The notes: generated by a model not told the origin, from the letters alone. A DNA stretch of 42,846 nucleotides from Bacillota bacterium (GCA_029224785.1 JAQXVF010000036.1:1-42846), one strand, 5' to 3'; numbered from the stretch's first letter, positions 7,641-16,687 are shown. Numbers and translations are program-made.

Positions 7641-8009
7641 TTACTTGTTTTCTTCCACCAGAATATCCTTCAGGTCCACCTGTTCCGCATCCGCCCACAG
7701 GCGCTCCAGATTGTAGAACCTGCGTGCCTCATCGGTGAACACATGAACCACCACGCTGCCGAAATCCAGCAGCTCCCAGGAGTTGCCCCGGTGGCCCTCC
7801 CGGCCCAGCATCGGCTCTCCCAGCTGCTCCATGGTATACTCCGCGTAGTCGCACAGGGTCTTGACATGGGTGTTGGAGGTGCCGGTGCAGATCAGAAAAT
7901 AGTCCGCCAGACTGCTGATCCGGTCGATCCGCAGAAGCTTGATGTCCATGCCCTTCTTATCATCCAGCGCTTTGGTGACGGTCAGGGCAACTTCTCTTGC
8001 AGTTAACAT
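7641..8009 (-). CDS. rsfS: Ribosome silencing factor RsfS
   Basis: 122 residues, the usual length for the RsfS/YbeB/Iojap family. Family marks are DIKLLRIDRISSLADYFLICTG (in part, residues ~21-42), then GHRGNSWELLDFGSVVVHVF and a C-terminal YNLERLWADAEQVDL. RsfS binds ribosomal protein uL14 and stops subunit joining under starvation. It lies between the nadD-yqeK gene (5-bp gap) and leuS (16-bp gap); nadD-yqeK-rsfS is a widely conserved order in Firmicutes. Confidence 0.97.
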   Translation of the reverse strand: MLTAREVALTVTKALDDKKGMDIKLLRIDRISSLADYFLICTGTSNTHVKTLCDYAEYTMEQLGEPMLGREGHRGNSWELLDFGSVVVHVFTDEARRFYNLERLWADAEQVDLKDILVEENK

Positions 8010-8014
8010 AATAT

Positions 8015-9202
8015 TTATCCTTTCCGGTGTGATTTCAAATACTCCAATGCCTGGGCCGACTCCGGGGAAAGCACACTGCCCTGCCGGCGCAGGTGTTCCA
8101 GCGTCATTTCCAGTCCCAGCATCAGCGCCCCATCTATGTCGGAAACAGCCAGCTCCCGCAGCCGTTCCACCCCGGGGAAGTCCCGGTTGGGCTCCATATA
8201 ATCGGCCACATAGATGATCTTTTCCAGCAGGCCCATATTCGCCCTGCCCGTGGTGTGGTACCGGATGGCATCCACCACCGCCGGATTCTCCCCGAAAACC
8301 CGTTGGGCCACCAGAGAGCCGGTCAGCGCATGAAGGGTCTTGGGGTTCTCCCGGGAAAACTCATCCAGGCTGACGCCGTATTCCCGGCACAGGGCAAGCT
8401 GCAGATCCCCGGGCAGCGCCTTGGTTACATCATGAAGCATTCCGGCCCGGGCAGCATCGGTTTCCTCCGCGCCCCACCGTCTTGCCAGTTCCGCCGCCGT
8501 ATCCCGGCAGCCCAGAACATGGGCAACCCGCTTGGGATTCAGCAGACCCACCACCACTTTTTCCAGAGTGTCCATGCTCAGGTTCCGGAAATCCGCGCCG
8601 CAGTGATACAGTCCCTGCCGACGGATATAGGCTTCTACCCCTGCCGGCAGGAAGGAGCCGCCGCAGCCGAAAGCGATCATCCGCCGCACATCCGTGGAGG
8701 ACAGAGGACAGATATCGTTTTTTACCAGCTCTACCGAGGCACCGATCTGCTCCAGCGCAGCCTTCTGTGCGCTGACGGCCTTTATCTCACCCTTTCCTCC
8801 CCGGTAGAACACCGCCAGGACAGCCTGCTCCATGATCCGTTTCGCCTCCCGCCACTGGTGGAAGGAAAGGAACATATCCGATCCCATAAACAGGAACAGC
8901 CGGGCATCCGGATGGGCCTTGCGAACCAGCTCCACGGTCTGCCAGGTATAGCTGACCCCCTCCCGGCTGGTCTCCAGGTCCGATACGCAGATCCGGTCCA
9001 GGCCCTCTGCGGCGATCTGCAGCATTTCCAGCCGCTGCCGGGCCGTGGGAGAGTGGTCCGGAAGCTGCTTATGGGGAGAGATCCTGCTGGGGATCAGAAG
9101 CATCCGATCCAGCTTCAGCGCGGTCATCCCATTGACTGCTGCCTGAATATGCCCGATGTGCGGCGGGTTGAAGGTGCCGCCAAACAATCCGATCCTCTCC
9201 AT
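8015..9202 (-). CDS. nadD: Fused nicotinate-nucleotide adenylyltransferase (NadD) and YqeK-type HD hydrolase
   Basis: 395 residues from the ATG at 9202; AGAGGGGA lies 6 bp upstream, while the ATG two codons earlier touches that site. Residues 1-~205 are NadD: GGTFNPPHIGH nucleotide-binding motif, FMGSDMF, and SSTDVRR; it adenylylates nicotinate mononucleotide in NAD synthesis. Residues ~210-395 are a YqeK-like HD domain: KRVAHVLG, GMLHDVTK (His-Asp metal pair), a later HALTGSLVA and IRYHTTGR. YqeK is known as a symmetric Ap4A hydrolase in Bacillus. In many Firmicutes these are two adjacent genes; here one frame spans both without a stop or internal start that looks strong. Confidence 0.95.
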   Translation of the reverse strand: MERIGLFGGTFNPPHIGHIQAAVNGMTALKLDRMLLIPSRISPHKQLPDHSPTARQRLEMLQIAAEGLDRICVSDLETSREGVSYTWQTVELVRKAHPDARLFLFMGSDMFLSFHQWREAKRIMEQAVLAVFYRGGKGEIKAVSAQKAALEQIGASVELVKNDICPLSSTDVRRMIAFGCGGSFLPAGVEAYIRRQGLYHCGADFRNLSMDTLEKVVVGLLNPKRVAHVLGCRDTAAELARRWGAEETDAARAGMLHDVTKALPGDLQLALCREYGVSLDEFSRENPKTLHALTGSLVAQRVFGENPAVVDAIRYHTTGRANMGLLEKIIYVADYMEPNRDFPGVERLRELAVSDIDGALMLGLEMTLEHLRRQGSVLSPESAQALEYLKSHRKG

Positions 9203-9226
9203 TTTCATTCCCCTCTGATGGCGGGA

Positions 9227-9697
9227 TTATTCAGAATCCCGCAGTTGTTTTTCTCTTGCCTTCTCGATGGAACGCTCAATGGCCTGCTGGCGGAAGTACT
9301 GATTCCGCTGCTCCCGCTGAGCCTTGGCCGCAATCCGACGGGCCTGTGCGCCCTTTCGCACCGGATTGGACTTGGAAACAGGGGTGGGCTTCCGCTTCGC
9401 CCGTCCCACCTGGTTCCGCTCCTGCTGGCACTTCTCGCTGAAGCGGTAGATCACGAACTTGGATCCCAGCGCGGCAACGCCCTCGGCTCCGGTTGCCTGG
9501 CAGATGGCATCCGACACCTCCCGGGGAGTCATCAGCGCGCCCTCCAGCACCTTGCCCTTCACCAGCTCCCGGGCGGTCAGTTGGTTTTCCGCCTCGGCGA
9601 TGACTGCGTCGGTGACGCCGCCCTTACCCACCATCAGCGTGGTCTCGATGCCATTGGAAAGGGCCCGGAGCTCCGCTCTTTCTTTACTTGTCAGCAT
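9227..9697 (-). CDS. YhbY-family (CRM domain) RNA-binding protein with basic tail
   Basis: 156 residues. Residues 1-~95 form the CRS1/YhbY (CRM) domain: LTSKERAELRALSNGIE, the loop VGKGGVTDAVI corresponding to the GxxG motif, and a C-terminal GSKFVIYR strand. Canonical YhbY is about 97 residues; here ~60 extra residues follow, rich in Arg, Lys, Gln and Ala. YhbY binds pre-50S particles and is linked to ribosome assembly. Its ATG overlaps the end of rdgB by 14 bp, so it is translationally coupled. The basic tail could extend rRNA contact; that is inference. Confidence 0.93.
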   Translation of the reverse strand: MLTSKERAELRALSNGIETTLMVGKGGVTDAVIAEAENQLTARELVKGKVLEGALMTPREVSDAICQATGAEGVAALGSKFVIYRFSEKCQQERNQVGRAKRKPTPVSKSNPVRKGAQARRIAAKAQREQRNQYFRQQAIERSIEKAREKQLRDSE

Positions 9698-10289
9698 ATC
9701 CTGCCTCCTTCAGTTTCTCATAAAACAGCTTCAGTGCCACCGCCCTGTGGGACACCTGGTTCTTTTGCTCCGGGGAAAGCTCCGCAAAGCCTTTTCCCAA
9801 AGGCGGATAGAAGAAGATGGGGTCGTAGCCGAACCCATTTTCTCCCACCGGTGCCCGCAGGATCTCTCCGTGGGCCTCGCCCCGGGCCTGAATCATCTGT
9901 CCGTCCGGTGTCACCATGGTAATAACACAGACGAACTGCCCCTGTCGCTGCCCATCGGGCACATCTTCCATGTTCTTCAGCAGCAGCTCCAGTCTGCCCC
10001 AGTCATCCAGGGAGGGATCGAAGCCGTACCGCGCCGAATAGATCCCCGGTTCTCCGTTCAGGGCATCCACCGCAATGCCGGAGTCGTCTGCCAGGGCCGG
10101 CAGGCCGGTGGCCTTCATGACCGCCTCCGCCTTTTGGAAGGAATTCTCCTCAAAGGTGGTGCCGGTCTCCTCTACATCGATGTCCACGCCCAGATCGGAC
10201 TGGATCACAAGCTGGATGTCCAGCTTTTCCACGATCCGGCTGATCTCCACCAATTTGTGTTTGTTTTTGCTTGCCAGGACTACTTTCAT
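9684..10289 (-). CDS. rdgB: XTP/dITP diphosphatase (RdgB/HAM1 family)
   Basis: 201 residues, normal for the family. The N-terminal ASKNKHKLVEI matches the SxNxxK nucleotide-binding motif, ADDSGIAVDALNGEPG carries the catalytic acid region, and GFGYDPIFF and SHRAVALKLF close the active site. It cleans the nucleotide pool by hydrolysing ITP, dITP and XTP to monophosphates and pyrophosphate. It follows ftsY by 9 bp and overlaps yhbY. Confidence 0.97.
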   Translation of the reverse strand: MKVVLASKNKHKLVEISRIVEKLDIQLVIQSDLGVDIDVEETGTTFEENSFQKAEAVMKATGLPALADDSGIAVDALNGEPGIYSARYGFDPSLDDWGRLELLLKNMEDVPDGQRQGQFVCVITMVTPDGQMIQARGEAHGEILRAPVGENGFGYDPIFFYPPLGKGFAELSPEQKNQVSHRAVALKLFYEKLKEAGYADK

Positions 10290-10298
10290 GTTCTCTCC

Positions 10299-11201
10299 TC
10301 AAAACAGTGCATCCACAAAATCCCGGGCGTTGAAGGGCATCAGATCCTCTGCGTGCTCTCCTACGCCGATATACTTCACAGGAAGCTGCAGCGCGTGGGC
10401 CACCGCAATGACGATGCCGCCTTTGGCGGTGCCGTCCAGCTTGGTCAGCGCCATGGAGGTAACCCCTGCAATCTCCTTAAATTGCTTTGCCTGAATCAGG
10501 CCGTTCTGGCCGGTGGTGCCGTCCAGCACCAGCAGCACCTCCCGGGCTGCATCCGGCAGCTCCCGCTCCACGATGCGGCTGATCTTGTTCAGCTCGTTCA
10601 TCAGGTTCTGCTTGTTGTGCAGCCGGCCGGCGGTATCCACCAGGATCACATCCACCCCCTTGGACTTGGCGGACTGGATGCCATCAAAAACCACGGAGGC
10701 GGGATCCGCTCCCTCATGCTGGCGGACGATGGAAGCGCCGGAGCGCTGGGCCCAGATCTCCAACTGGTCTGCCGCGGCGGCACGGAAGGTATCGCCCGCC
10801 ACCATCAGGACCTTCTTCCCTTCCCGGACGAGCTGCGTGGCCAGCTTGCCGATGGTAGTGGTCTTTCCCACACCATTGACGCCGATGACCAGCACCACAG
10901 AAGGCGTGGTAGACAGGTTCAGCGCCGTATCCCCCACGTTCAGCATCTCCACCAGAATCTCCTTCAGGGCATTTTTCGCCTCCTCCGGCTTGGTCAGATA
11001 CTGCTTTTTCACCTCAGCCCGGAGCTTTTCCACCGCATAGCAGGCGGTCTCCACGCCCAGATCCGCCAGGATCAGGTTCTCTTCCAGTTCGTCATAAAAG
11101 TCGTCGTCAATCTCGGAAAGGCCGAACACGTTGCTCAAAGAGGAGGCCATTGCGTTTCTGGTCTTGGTCAGTCCTTCCTTGATCTTATCAAAAAATCCCA
11201 T
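10299..11201 (-). CDS. ftsY: Signal recognition particle receptor FtsY
   Basis: 300 residues, a short FtsY lacking the long acidic A-domain of E. coli. The N domain covers residues ~1-95 with an amphipathic start MGFFDKIKEGLTKTR that probably touches the membrane. The G domain has G1 GVNGVGKT (107-114), DTFRAAAADQLEIWA (the insertion-box start), DTAGRLHN (G3), TKLDGTAKGG (G4 and closing loop) and a final YIGVGEHAEDLMPF. It docks SRP-ribosome complexes at the membrane. It lies directly after smc (11-bp gap), the classic Firmicute order. Confidence 0.98.
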   Translation of the reverse strand: MGFFDKIKEGLTKTRNAMASSLSNVFGLSEIDDDFYDELEENLILADLGVETACYAVEKLRAEVKKQYLTKPEEAKNALKEILVEMLNVGDTALNLSTTPSVVLVIGVNGVGKTTTIGKLATQLVREGKKVLMVAGDTFRAAAADQLEIWAQRSGASIVRQHEGADPASVVFDGIQSAKSKGVDVILVDTAGRLHNKQNLMNELNKISRIVERELPDAAREVLLVLDGTTGQNGLIQAKQFKEIAGVTSMALTKLDGTAKGGIVIAVAHALQLPVKYIGVGEHAEDLMPFNARDFVDALF

Positions 11202-11212
11202 GTTATTCTCCT

Positions 11213-14200
11213 TTATTCCCCAATTCCAAGGTATTCTTCCATCTGGTTCAGATCCAGCCGCAGCAGCTTGGAGATACCCTGCTCCTGCATGGTCACGCCG
11301 TACAGCACGTCTGCCGCCTCCATGGTGCCCCGGCGGTGGGTAATGACAATGAACTGGGTCTTGTCACTCAGATTCCGCAGATACGAGGAATACCGCTCCA
11401 CATTCCGGTCATCCAGGGCCGCATCAATCTCGTCCAGCATACAGAAGGGCGTCGGCCGGACCTTCAGAATGGCAAAATACAGGGCAATGGCCACAAACGC
11501 CTTTTCACCGCCGGACAGCAGCGTAATGGTTTTGAGCTGTTTTCCGGGGGGCTGGACCCGGATCTCAATGCCGCAGGACAGGGGCTCGTTGGGATCCTCC
11601 AGCAAAAGCTGTCCCCTGCCGCCGCCGAACATCTCCTCAAAGGTCTGTCCGAAATAGGTGTTGATCTTGGCAAATTCCTCCACAAAGATGGAGGTCATCT
11701 CCTTGGTGATGCTGCGGATAACGGATTCCAGATCCTGCTTTGCATGGAGCACATCGTCCCGCTGGCCGGTCAGATAGGTGTACCGCTCGTTTACCCGGGC
11801 GTACTCCTCGATGGCGCCCAGGTTTGGGGTACCCAGCAGTGTGATCTTCCGCTTCAGCTCCGCAATTTTCCGGCTTCCGGCGGCAGCGGACTCAATCTCC
11901 GACCGATGCTCCCCTGCCGTACCCGGCGTCAGTCCGTAGGAATCCCACAGCTTGTCGATAATCTGTTTTTCCTCCATGGAGGCAGCCATCTTCTTGTTTT
12001 CCAGCAGGGCACAGGCCCGCTCCATGTTCAGGATATCCTTGTTTTTCTCCTGAGCGTCCTTTTCGCTGCGGGTTTTTGCTGCCTCAGCCTCCGCTCTGGC
12101 TGCGAGGACCCGGGAAAGGTTTTCCCGCTGCGCCTCCGCATCCCGGTCGTTCTGCCGCTGCAGTTCGGTCAGGCGGAGGATCTCCTGTTCCAGCCGGAGG
12201 TTGTCCTGCTGCATGGTCTGCAGCAGCAATTCCTTCTTCCCGCGGTCACCCTCCATGGCGCTGCGAAGCTGCTGCAGCTCCTCAATGTGGGCAAGGGCCG
12301 TATCCCGCTCTGCCCCCAGGGCGGCTTCTTCCGAACGAAGCTGAGAAAGAAGCTCCGTATGCTTCCGGGATTCCTCCGCAGCCTCGCTCTGGCTGCCCTC
12401 CAGAGTCGCCAGTTCCTCCCGGATCTGGCACCGCTGACTCTCCAGCATCCGGTTTTTGGTTTGCAGTGCCGCCCGGCGCTGCCGGTCTGCGCTGCACCGC
12501 TCCTCCAGAGACTTCCGCTCCCGATCCGCGCTCTCCGCCGCGTCGGAAACCGCCTCCAAAAGCACCCCGTACTGTTTTTCCTCGCCTTCCAGCCGGAGAA
12601 CATCATCCTGAGCGCTGCGAAGCTGCTCCTCCACGGTCTTTTTCTGGAATTCTACCTCGCCCAACTGCCGCTGGGCCTCCTGGAGCTGGGTCCGCCCCTG
12701 CTCCTGACGCTTTTCCAGCTCACCGGCCTGGGCTGTCAGCTTTTCCAGCTCATTGGCCCGGGACAGGATGCCGGCGTCCTTGTTCACAGAGCCGCCGGTC
12801 ATAGAACCGCCGGCATTCATCACCTGGCCGTCCAGGGTCACGATCTTGAACCGGCTGCGGTAGCGGTTCGCCATGGCAATGGCGCAATCCAGATCCTCCG
12901 CAATCACCGTCCGGCCCAGCAGATTCTCCACAATGGGCCGATAGATGTCCTTGCTGGAGACCAGATCCGAGGCAATGCCCACAAAGCCCCGGCAGGTATC
13001 CAGACCGCTTTCCTGCAGTCCCCTGCCGGCGATGGATGTCAAGGGCAGGAAGGTGGCCCGGCCTGCGCCGCTGCGCTTCAAAAACGAAATGGCGGCCTTG
13101 CCGTCCTGCTCGCTGTCCACCACGATCTGCTGCATGGCACCGCCCAGGGCGATCTCAATGGCCACGGTGTAGCTGTCCTCCGTGCGGATCAGCATGGACA
13201 CCGGACCGTGGATATGCTTTAGTCTGCCCGCCTGCGATTCTTTCATCACGGTACGGACGGACTTCTGATAGCTTTCAAAATCCCGTTCCATGGCCCGAAA
13301 CACCCGAAGCCTTGCCTGAACGGATTCCAATTTGGCGGTGACCTCCCGGAGCTGCTCCGTCAGGGTCTCCACCCGTTGGGCACGGGCATTTTGCCGCAGG
13401 GCATAGCCCGAAAGGGTATTGTTGGCGGCAGTGACCGCATCCCGGGCCTGGGAGAGCCGCTTTCTTCTCAGTTCCAGTTCCTTTCGGATTTCCTCCAACC
13501 GCTCCTGCCCGGAAGCACCGTCCCGGTCAAGCTGGTGCATCCGCTCTTCGCTTTGCCGGAGGTTTTCCTCCAGGCTCCGCAGGTCTGCCTCCACGCCTGC
13601 CAGATCCGCCGTCAGGCCGGTCTCCCTTGCCCGCAGTTCCAGAAAGCGGCGGGTCATTCCCTGAGCGTTGGCCGCTGCAGCCGTCATATCCCTGCTGCAC
13701 TGAGCGATCCGCTGCCGTTTCTGCTCCAATTCTTCGTCGATCCGGGATACACGGCTGCGGCTCTGATCGATCTGGGCCTGAAGGCCGTTGTTCCGGTCCT
13801 GCTGGCCCTGCATTTCTTCCTGCAGCCGGGAAATATTGGCATGGTTGTTTTCCACGTTGCCCCGGAGCACCGCCATCTGTCCATCCAACTGCTGATGGGT
13901 GGACTCCAGCATATTCACACGAACACGGGCACTTTCCAATTCCTCATCCCGCTGATGCAGCACCTGTCCGTAGTGGTCGGCCTGGGCATACAGCCCATCC
14001 AGGTCGCTGTGGGCCTGCTGCAGCACAAAGGACGCCGAGGCATAGTCCTCCTCCGCCTTTTTCGCGGCGGCGGAAAGCCGGTCCAGGGAGTCCATCCACA
14101 CGGCCACTTCCACGCCCTTCAGTTCTTCCTTCAGCTCCAGGTAGCGCCGGGCCTTCTCCGACTGCTGCTTCAGCGGCTCCAACTGCAGCTCCAGCTCCGA

Positions 14201-14785
14201 CACCTTGTCCTGGATCCGCATCAGGTTGTCATCGGTGGCAGCCAGCCTCCGCTCCGTCTCCTCCTTGCGGTGACGATACTTGGAGATGCCGGCAGCCTCC
14301 TCAAAGATCTCCCGGCGGTCTCCGCTTTTCAGCGCCAGAATCTCGTCAATACGGCCCTGACCGATGTTGGAGTAGCCCTCCCGGCCCAGACCCGTGTCCA
14401 TAAACAGTTCGTTGATATCCCGCAGCCTGGCAGACTGGCGATTGATGTAGTATTCGCTGTCGCCGGAACGATAGTACCGGCGGGTGATCATCACCTCATC
14501 CGAATCGTAGGGAAGGGCCCGGTCTGAATTGTCCAGGGTCAGGGTAGCCTCGGCAAAGCCCACCGCCGCCCGTTTCTGGGTGCCGCCGAAGATCACGTCC
14601 TCCATTTTGGCGCCACGGAGGGTCTTGGTGCTCTGCTCTCCCATGACCCAAAGGATGGCATCGGAAATATTCGATTTCCCGGAACCGTTGGGTCCCACGA
14701 TGGCGGTGATGTCATCACCGAAGCGGATCAGGGTTTTATCCGGAAAGGATTTGAACCCCTGAACTTCCAAGGATTTAAGATTCAC
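11213..14785 (-). CDS. smc: Chromosome segregation ATPase SMC
   Basis: 1190 residues, full length. Walker A GPNGSGKS is at residues 31-38, followed by two long coiled coils (about 160-490 and 660-1000) on each side of a hinge containing GRATFLPL and the glycine-rich GGSMTGG. The C-terminal head has the ABC signature LSGGEKAF and Walker B CMLDEIDAALDD. With ScpA and ScpB it extrudes DNA loops and resolves sister origins. The start is GTG at 14785, with AGAGG 6 bp upstream and the residue order NLKSLEVQGFKSF typical of SMC. It is first gene of the smc-ftsY-rdgB-yhbY-nadD/yqeK-rsfS-leuS operon, with its own promoter. Confidence 0.99.
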   Translation of the reverse strand: MNLKSLEVQGFKSFPDKTLIRFGDDITAIVGPNGSGKSNISDAILWVMGEQSTKTLRGAKMEDVIFGGTQKRAAVGFAEATLTLDNSDRALPYDSDEVMITRRYYRSGDSEYYINRQSARLRDINELFMDTGLGREGYSNIGQGRIDEILALKSGDRREIFEEAAGISKYRHRKEETERRLAATDDNLMRIQDKVSELELQLEPLKQQSEKARRYLELKEELKGVEVAVWMDSLDRLSAAAKKAEEDYASASFVLQQAHSDLDGLYAQADHYGQVLHQRDEELESARVRVNMLESTHQQLDGQMAVLRGNVENNHANISRLQEEMQGQQDRNNGLQAQIDQSRSRVSRIDEELEQKRQRIAQCSRDMTAAAANAQGMTRRFLELRARETGLTADLAGVEADLRSLEENLRQSEERMHQLDRDGASGQERLEEIRKELELRRKRLSQARDAVTAANNTLSGYALRQNARAQRVETLTEQLREVTAKLESVQARLRVFRAMERDFESYQKSVRTVMKESQAGRLKHIHGPVSMLIRTEDSYTVAIEIALGGAMQQIVVDSEQDGKAAISFLKRSGAGRATFLPLTSIAGRGLQESGLDTCRGFVGIASDLVSSKDIYRPIVENLLGRTVIAEDLDCAIAMANRYRSRFKIVTLDGQVMNAGGSMTGGSVNKDAGILSRANELEKLTAQAGELEKRQEQGRTQLQEAQRQLGEVEFQKKTVEEQLRSAQDDVLRLEGEEKQYGVLLEAVSDAAESADRERKSLEERCSADRQRRAALQTKNRMLESQRCQIREELATLEGSQSEAAEESRKHTELLSQLRSEEAALGAERDTALAHIEELQQLRSAMEGDRGKKELLLQTMQQDNLRLEQEILRLTELQRQNDRDAEAQRENLSRVLAARAEAEAAKTRSEKDAQEKNKDILNMERACALLENKKMAASMEEKQIIDKLWDSYGLTPGTAGEHRSEIESAAAGSRKIAELKRKITLLGTPNLGAIEEYARVNERYTYLTGQRDDVLHAKQDLESVIRSITKEMTSIFVEEFAKINTYFGQTFEEMFGGGRGQLLLEDPNEPLSCGIEIRVQPPGKQLKTITLLSGGEKAFVAIALYFAILKVRPTPFCMLDEIDAALDDRNVERYSSYLRNLSDKTQFIVITHRRGTMEAADVLYGVTMQEQGISKLLRLDLNQMEEYLGIGE

Positions 14786-14822
14786 AATGTACCTCTGACA
14801 GAATTCAATATGAAATCAATTT

Positions 14823-14851
14823 ATTATACTGGGAAACCTTGCAAAAAGCAA
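14823..14851 (-). promoter_or_regulatory. Promoter of the smc operon
   Basis: On the minus strand TTGCTT (14846-14851), 17 bp, TATAAT (14823-14828), about 38 bp before the GTG start. A short dyad CTTGC-N5-GCAAG (14838-14852) overlaps the -35 box and could be an operator, although 5-bp arms can arise by chance. Confidence 0.8.
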
Positions 14852-14909
14852 GTTTATCTTTCCTTTTTTGCATCGGCAGATGCTCGCCGGAGGACAAAGC
14901 ACAAAAAAT

Positions 14910-14937
14910 GCCCTGTGATGCTTCCGCATCACAGGGC
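14910..14937 (-). terminator. Intrinsic terminator after rnc
   Basis: 11-bp perfect stem (14910-14920 with 14927-14937), 6-nt loop, followed on the minus strand by ATTTTTT. It separates the rnc-ending operon from the smc operon promoter at 14851. Confidence 0.92.
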
Positions 14938-14944
14938 AAAAACG

Positions 14945-15628
14945 TTATGCATTGGGGAACAGGGCCTCTATGGCTGCCTGGGCTGCTGCCTGCTCCGCCC
15001 GTTTTTTACTGCTGCCGCTGCCGGTGCCCACCACTTTCCCGTTGAGGCTGACCGCAACCTCAAAGTGTTTGTCGTGATCCGGACCGGACTCGCTGATGGT
15101 TTCGTAGCTGATGGTCTGATTCTTTTTCTGCTGGATCCGCTCCTGCAGGGCAGTCTTGAAATCCGTGTGGTGCATCCGGGTCACCGGCACATCCGACAGG
15201 ATGAAGGTCTGAATGAATGCCCTGGCAGCCTGGATTCCTCCGTCCAGATACATGGCAGCAATCATGGATTCCACGGCGTCCGCCAAAATTGACGGGCGCT
15301 CTCTGCCTCCGCCCTGCTCCTCGCCATGGCTCACCAGCAGGTGGCTGCCCAGCCGGATCCGGTTCGCCACGGAGGCAAGTGTGCTCTCACAGACCATGTC
15401 CGCCCGCATCCGGGTCAGCTCTCCCTCCGGCCGTCCGGGGAAAGTCCGGTATAAGTACTCCGCCACGATCATTCCCAGAACGGAATCTCCCAGAAACTCC
15501 AGCCGCTCGTTGCTGGCCAGGCTGTTGTGCCACCGCTCATTGGCATAGGACGAGTGGGCAAGGGCATTCTGCAGCAGGGTAATGTTGTGAAAACGGTAGC
15601 CGATGGCTTCCTCCAGATCCTTAATCAT
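14945..15628 (-). CDS. rnc: Ribonuclease III
   Basis: 227 residues from the ATG at 15628; an upstream extension to 15706 overlaps plsX further and is unlike RNase III. The catalytic signature NERLEFLGDSVLG gives Glu41, Glu44 and Asp48, and LADAVESMIAA gives Asp117 and Glu120, all 3 positions after their E. coli counterparts. Residues ~155-227 are the dsRNA-binding domain, starting HTDFKTALQE and ending KKRAEQAAAQAAIEAL. It cuts double-stranded RNA, including the rRNA precursor. It overlaps plsX by 8 bp and ends just before a terminator. Confidence 0.98.
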   Translation of the reverse strand: MIKDLEEAIGYRFHNITLLQNALAHSSYANERWHNSLASNERLEFLGDSVLGMIVAEYLYRTFPGRPEGELTRMRADMVCESTLASVANRIRLGSHLLVSHGEEQGGGRERPSILADAVESMIAAMYLDGGIQAARAFIQTFILSDVPVTRMHHTDFKTALQERIQQKKNQTISYETISESGPDHDKHFEVAVSLNGKVVGTGSGSSKKRAEQAAAQAAIEALFPNA

Positions 15629-16658
15629 GGCTGCTCTCCTTTTCCGCCGCCAGCTTTGCCAGCATCTTCTCCAGCTCAGGTGCCGGATTGTTCTCCGCGG
15701 CGGCAATGGCCTGCTTCACCGCATTGCGGAAAGCCAGACGGTCCGAGGAGCCGTGGGCTTTGATGACAGGCTTCCGGATCCCCAAAAAGGGCGTTCCGCC
15801 GATCTCCCGGTAGTCCAGCAGCCTGGTCAGGTCCGAAATACCGGATTTGCAGAGCACTGCGCCCAGCATGGTCAGCGCATTCTTCTTGAACATCTTCTTA
15901 ATCAGGCTGCCCAGGAACATGGCTGTACCCTCAATGGACTTAAGCAGCACATTTCCGGAAAAGCCGTCGCACACCACCACATCCACGGCTCCCAGAGGCA
16001 CATCTCTGGCCTCCACATTGCCGACAAAGTGGATCAGTCCCTGCTTGCCGGCATCCTCCAACAGCGCATACGCCTCCTTCTGAAGTTGGGTTCCCTTGCT
16101 GTCCTCGGTGCCGATGTTCAGCAGGCCCACCCGGGGATTCTCCACTCCCAGGCTGCCCTTTGCATACAAAGAGCCCACCAGGCCGAACTGAAGCAGGAAC
16201 TCCGGTGTGCACTCCGCATTGGCGCCGCAGTCCAGAATCACGGTCTTTCCGCCGGCCTTGTTGGGCACGGCAGGTCCCATCGCCGCCCGGCGAATACCCT
16301 TCACCCGCCGCACCAGCAATGTGGCCGCCGTCAAAAGGGCACCGGTGCTGCCGGCAGAAACGAAGGCATCTCCCATACCGTCGGACAGCATCTTCAGGCC
16401 GATCACCATGGAGGAATTCTTCCGCTTGTGCAGCACGGACGCGGGATCGTCGTGCATATCCACCACATCGTCTGCATTGGCAATCTCCATGCCTTCCGGA
16501 AGATTCTCGATGCCATGTTTTTTCAGGACATCCAGGATTTCCTCTCCCCGGCCCACCAGAACGATCTGGGTTCCCAGTTCCTTTGCTGCATCCATGGCAC
16601 CCATGACCGGTGCTTCCGGAGCCAGGTCGCCGCCCATCGCATCCAAAATGATTTTCAT
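15621..16658 (-). CDS. plsX: Phosphate acyltransferase PlsX
   Basis: 345 residues from the ATG at 16658 (AAAGAGGTG 5 bp upstream; a GTG two codons earlier lies in that site). It starts MKIILDAMGGDLAPEA and has PMGAMDAA-like strands, GSTGALLTAATLLV, and DVVVCDGFSGNVLLKS, all typical PlsX signatures. PlsX makes acyl-phosphate from acyl-ACP, the first step of phospholipid synthesis with PlsY. It sits between trmFO (29-bp gap) and rnc (8-bp overlap). The acpP gene commonly found between plsX and rnc is absent, and there is no FapR gene next to it. Confidence 0.98.
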   Translation of the reverse strand: MKIILDAMGGDLAPEAPVMGAMDAAKELGTQIVLVGRGEEILDVLKKHGIENLPEGMEIANADDVVDMHDDPASVLHKRKNSSMVIGLKMLSDGMGDAFVSAGSTGALLTAATLLVRRVKGIRRAAMGPAVPNKAGGKTVILDCGANAECTPEFLLQFGLVGSLYAKGSLGVENPRVGLLNIGTEDSKGTQLQKEAYALLEDAGKQGLIHFVGNVEARDVPLGAVDVVVCDGFSGNVLLKSIEGTAMFLGSLIKKMFKKNALTMLGAVLCKSGISDLTRLLDYREIGGTPFLGIRKPVIKAHGSSDRLAFRNAVKQAIAAAENNPAPELEKMLAKLAAEKESSHD

Positions 16659-16687
16659 ATGCACACCTCTTTCTGATCTTGCGCTTC

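Noticed and set aside
5099..7738. 879-codon plus-strand open frame opposite leuS
   Set aside because: It is the antisense shadow of leuS; the product is rich in His, Gly and Leu, with no family pattern, and GC-rich codons on the real strand explain the lack of stops.
11336..14527. Long plus-strand open frames opposite smc
   Set aside because: Antisense shadows of the smc reading frame; low-complexity Leu/Gln/Gly/His products and no ribosome sites of note.
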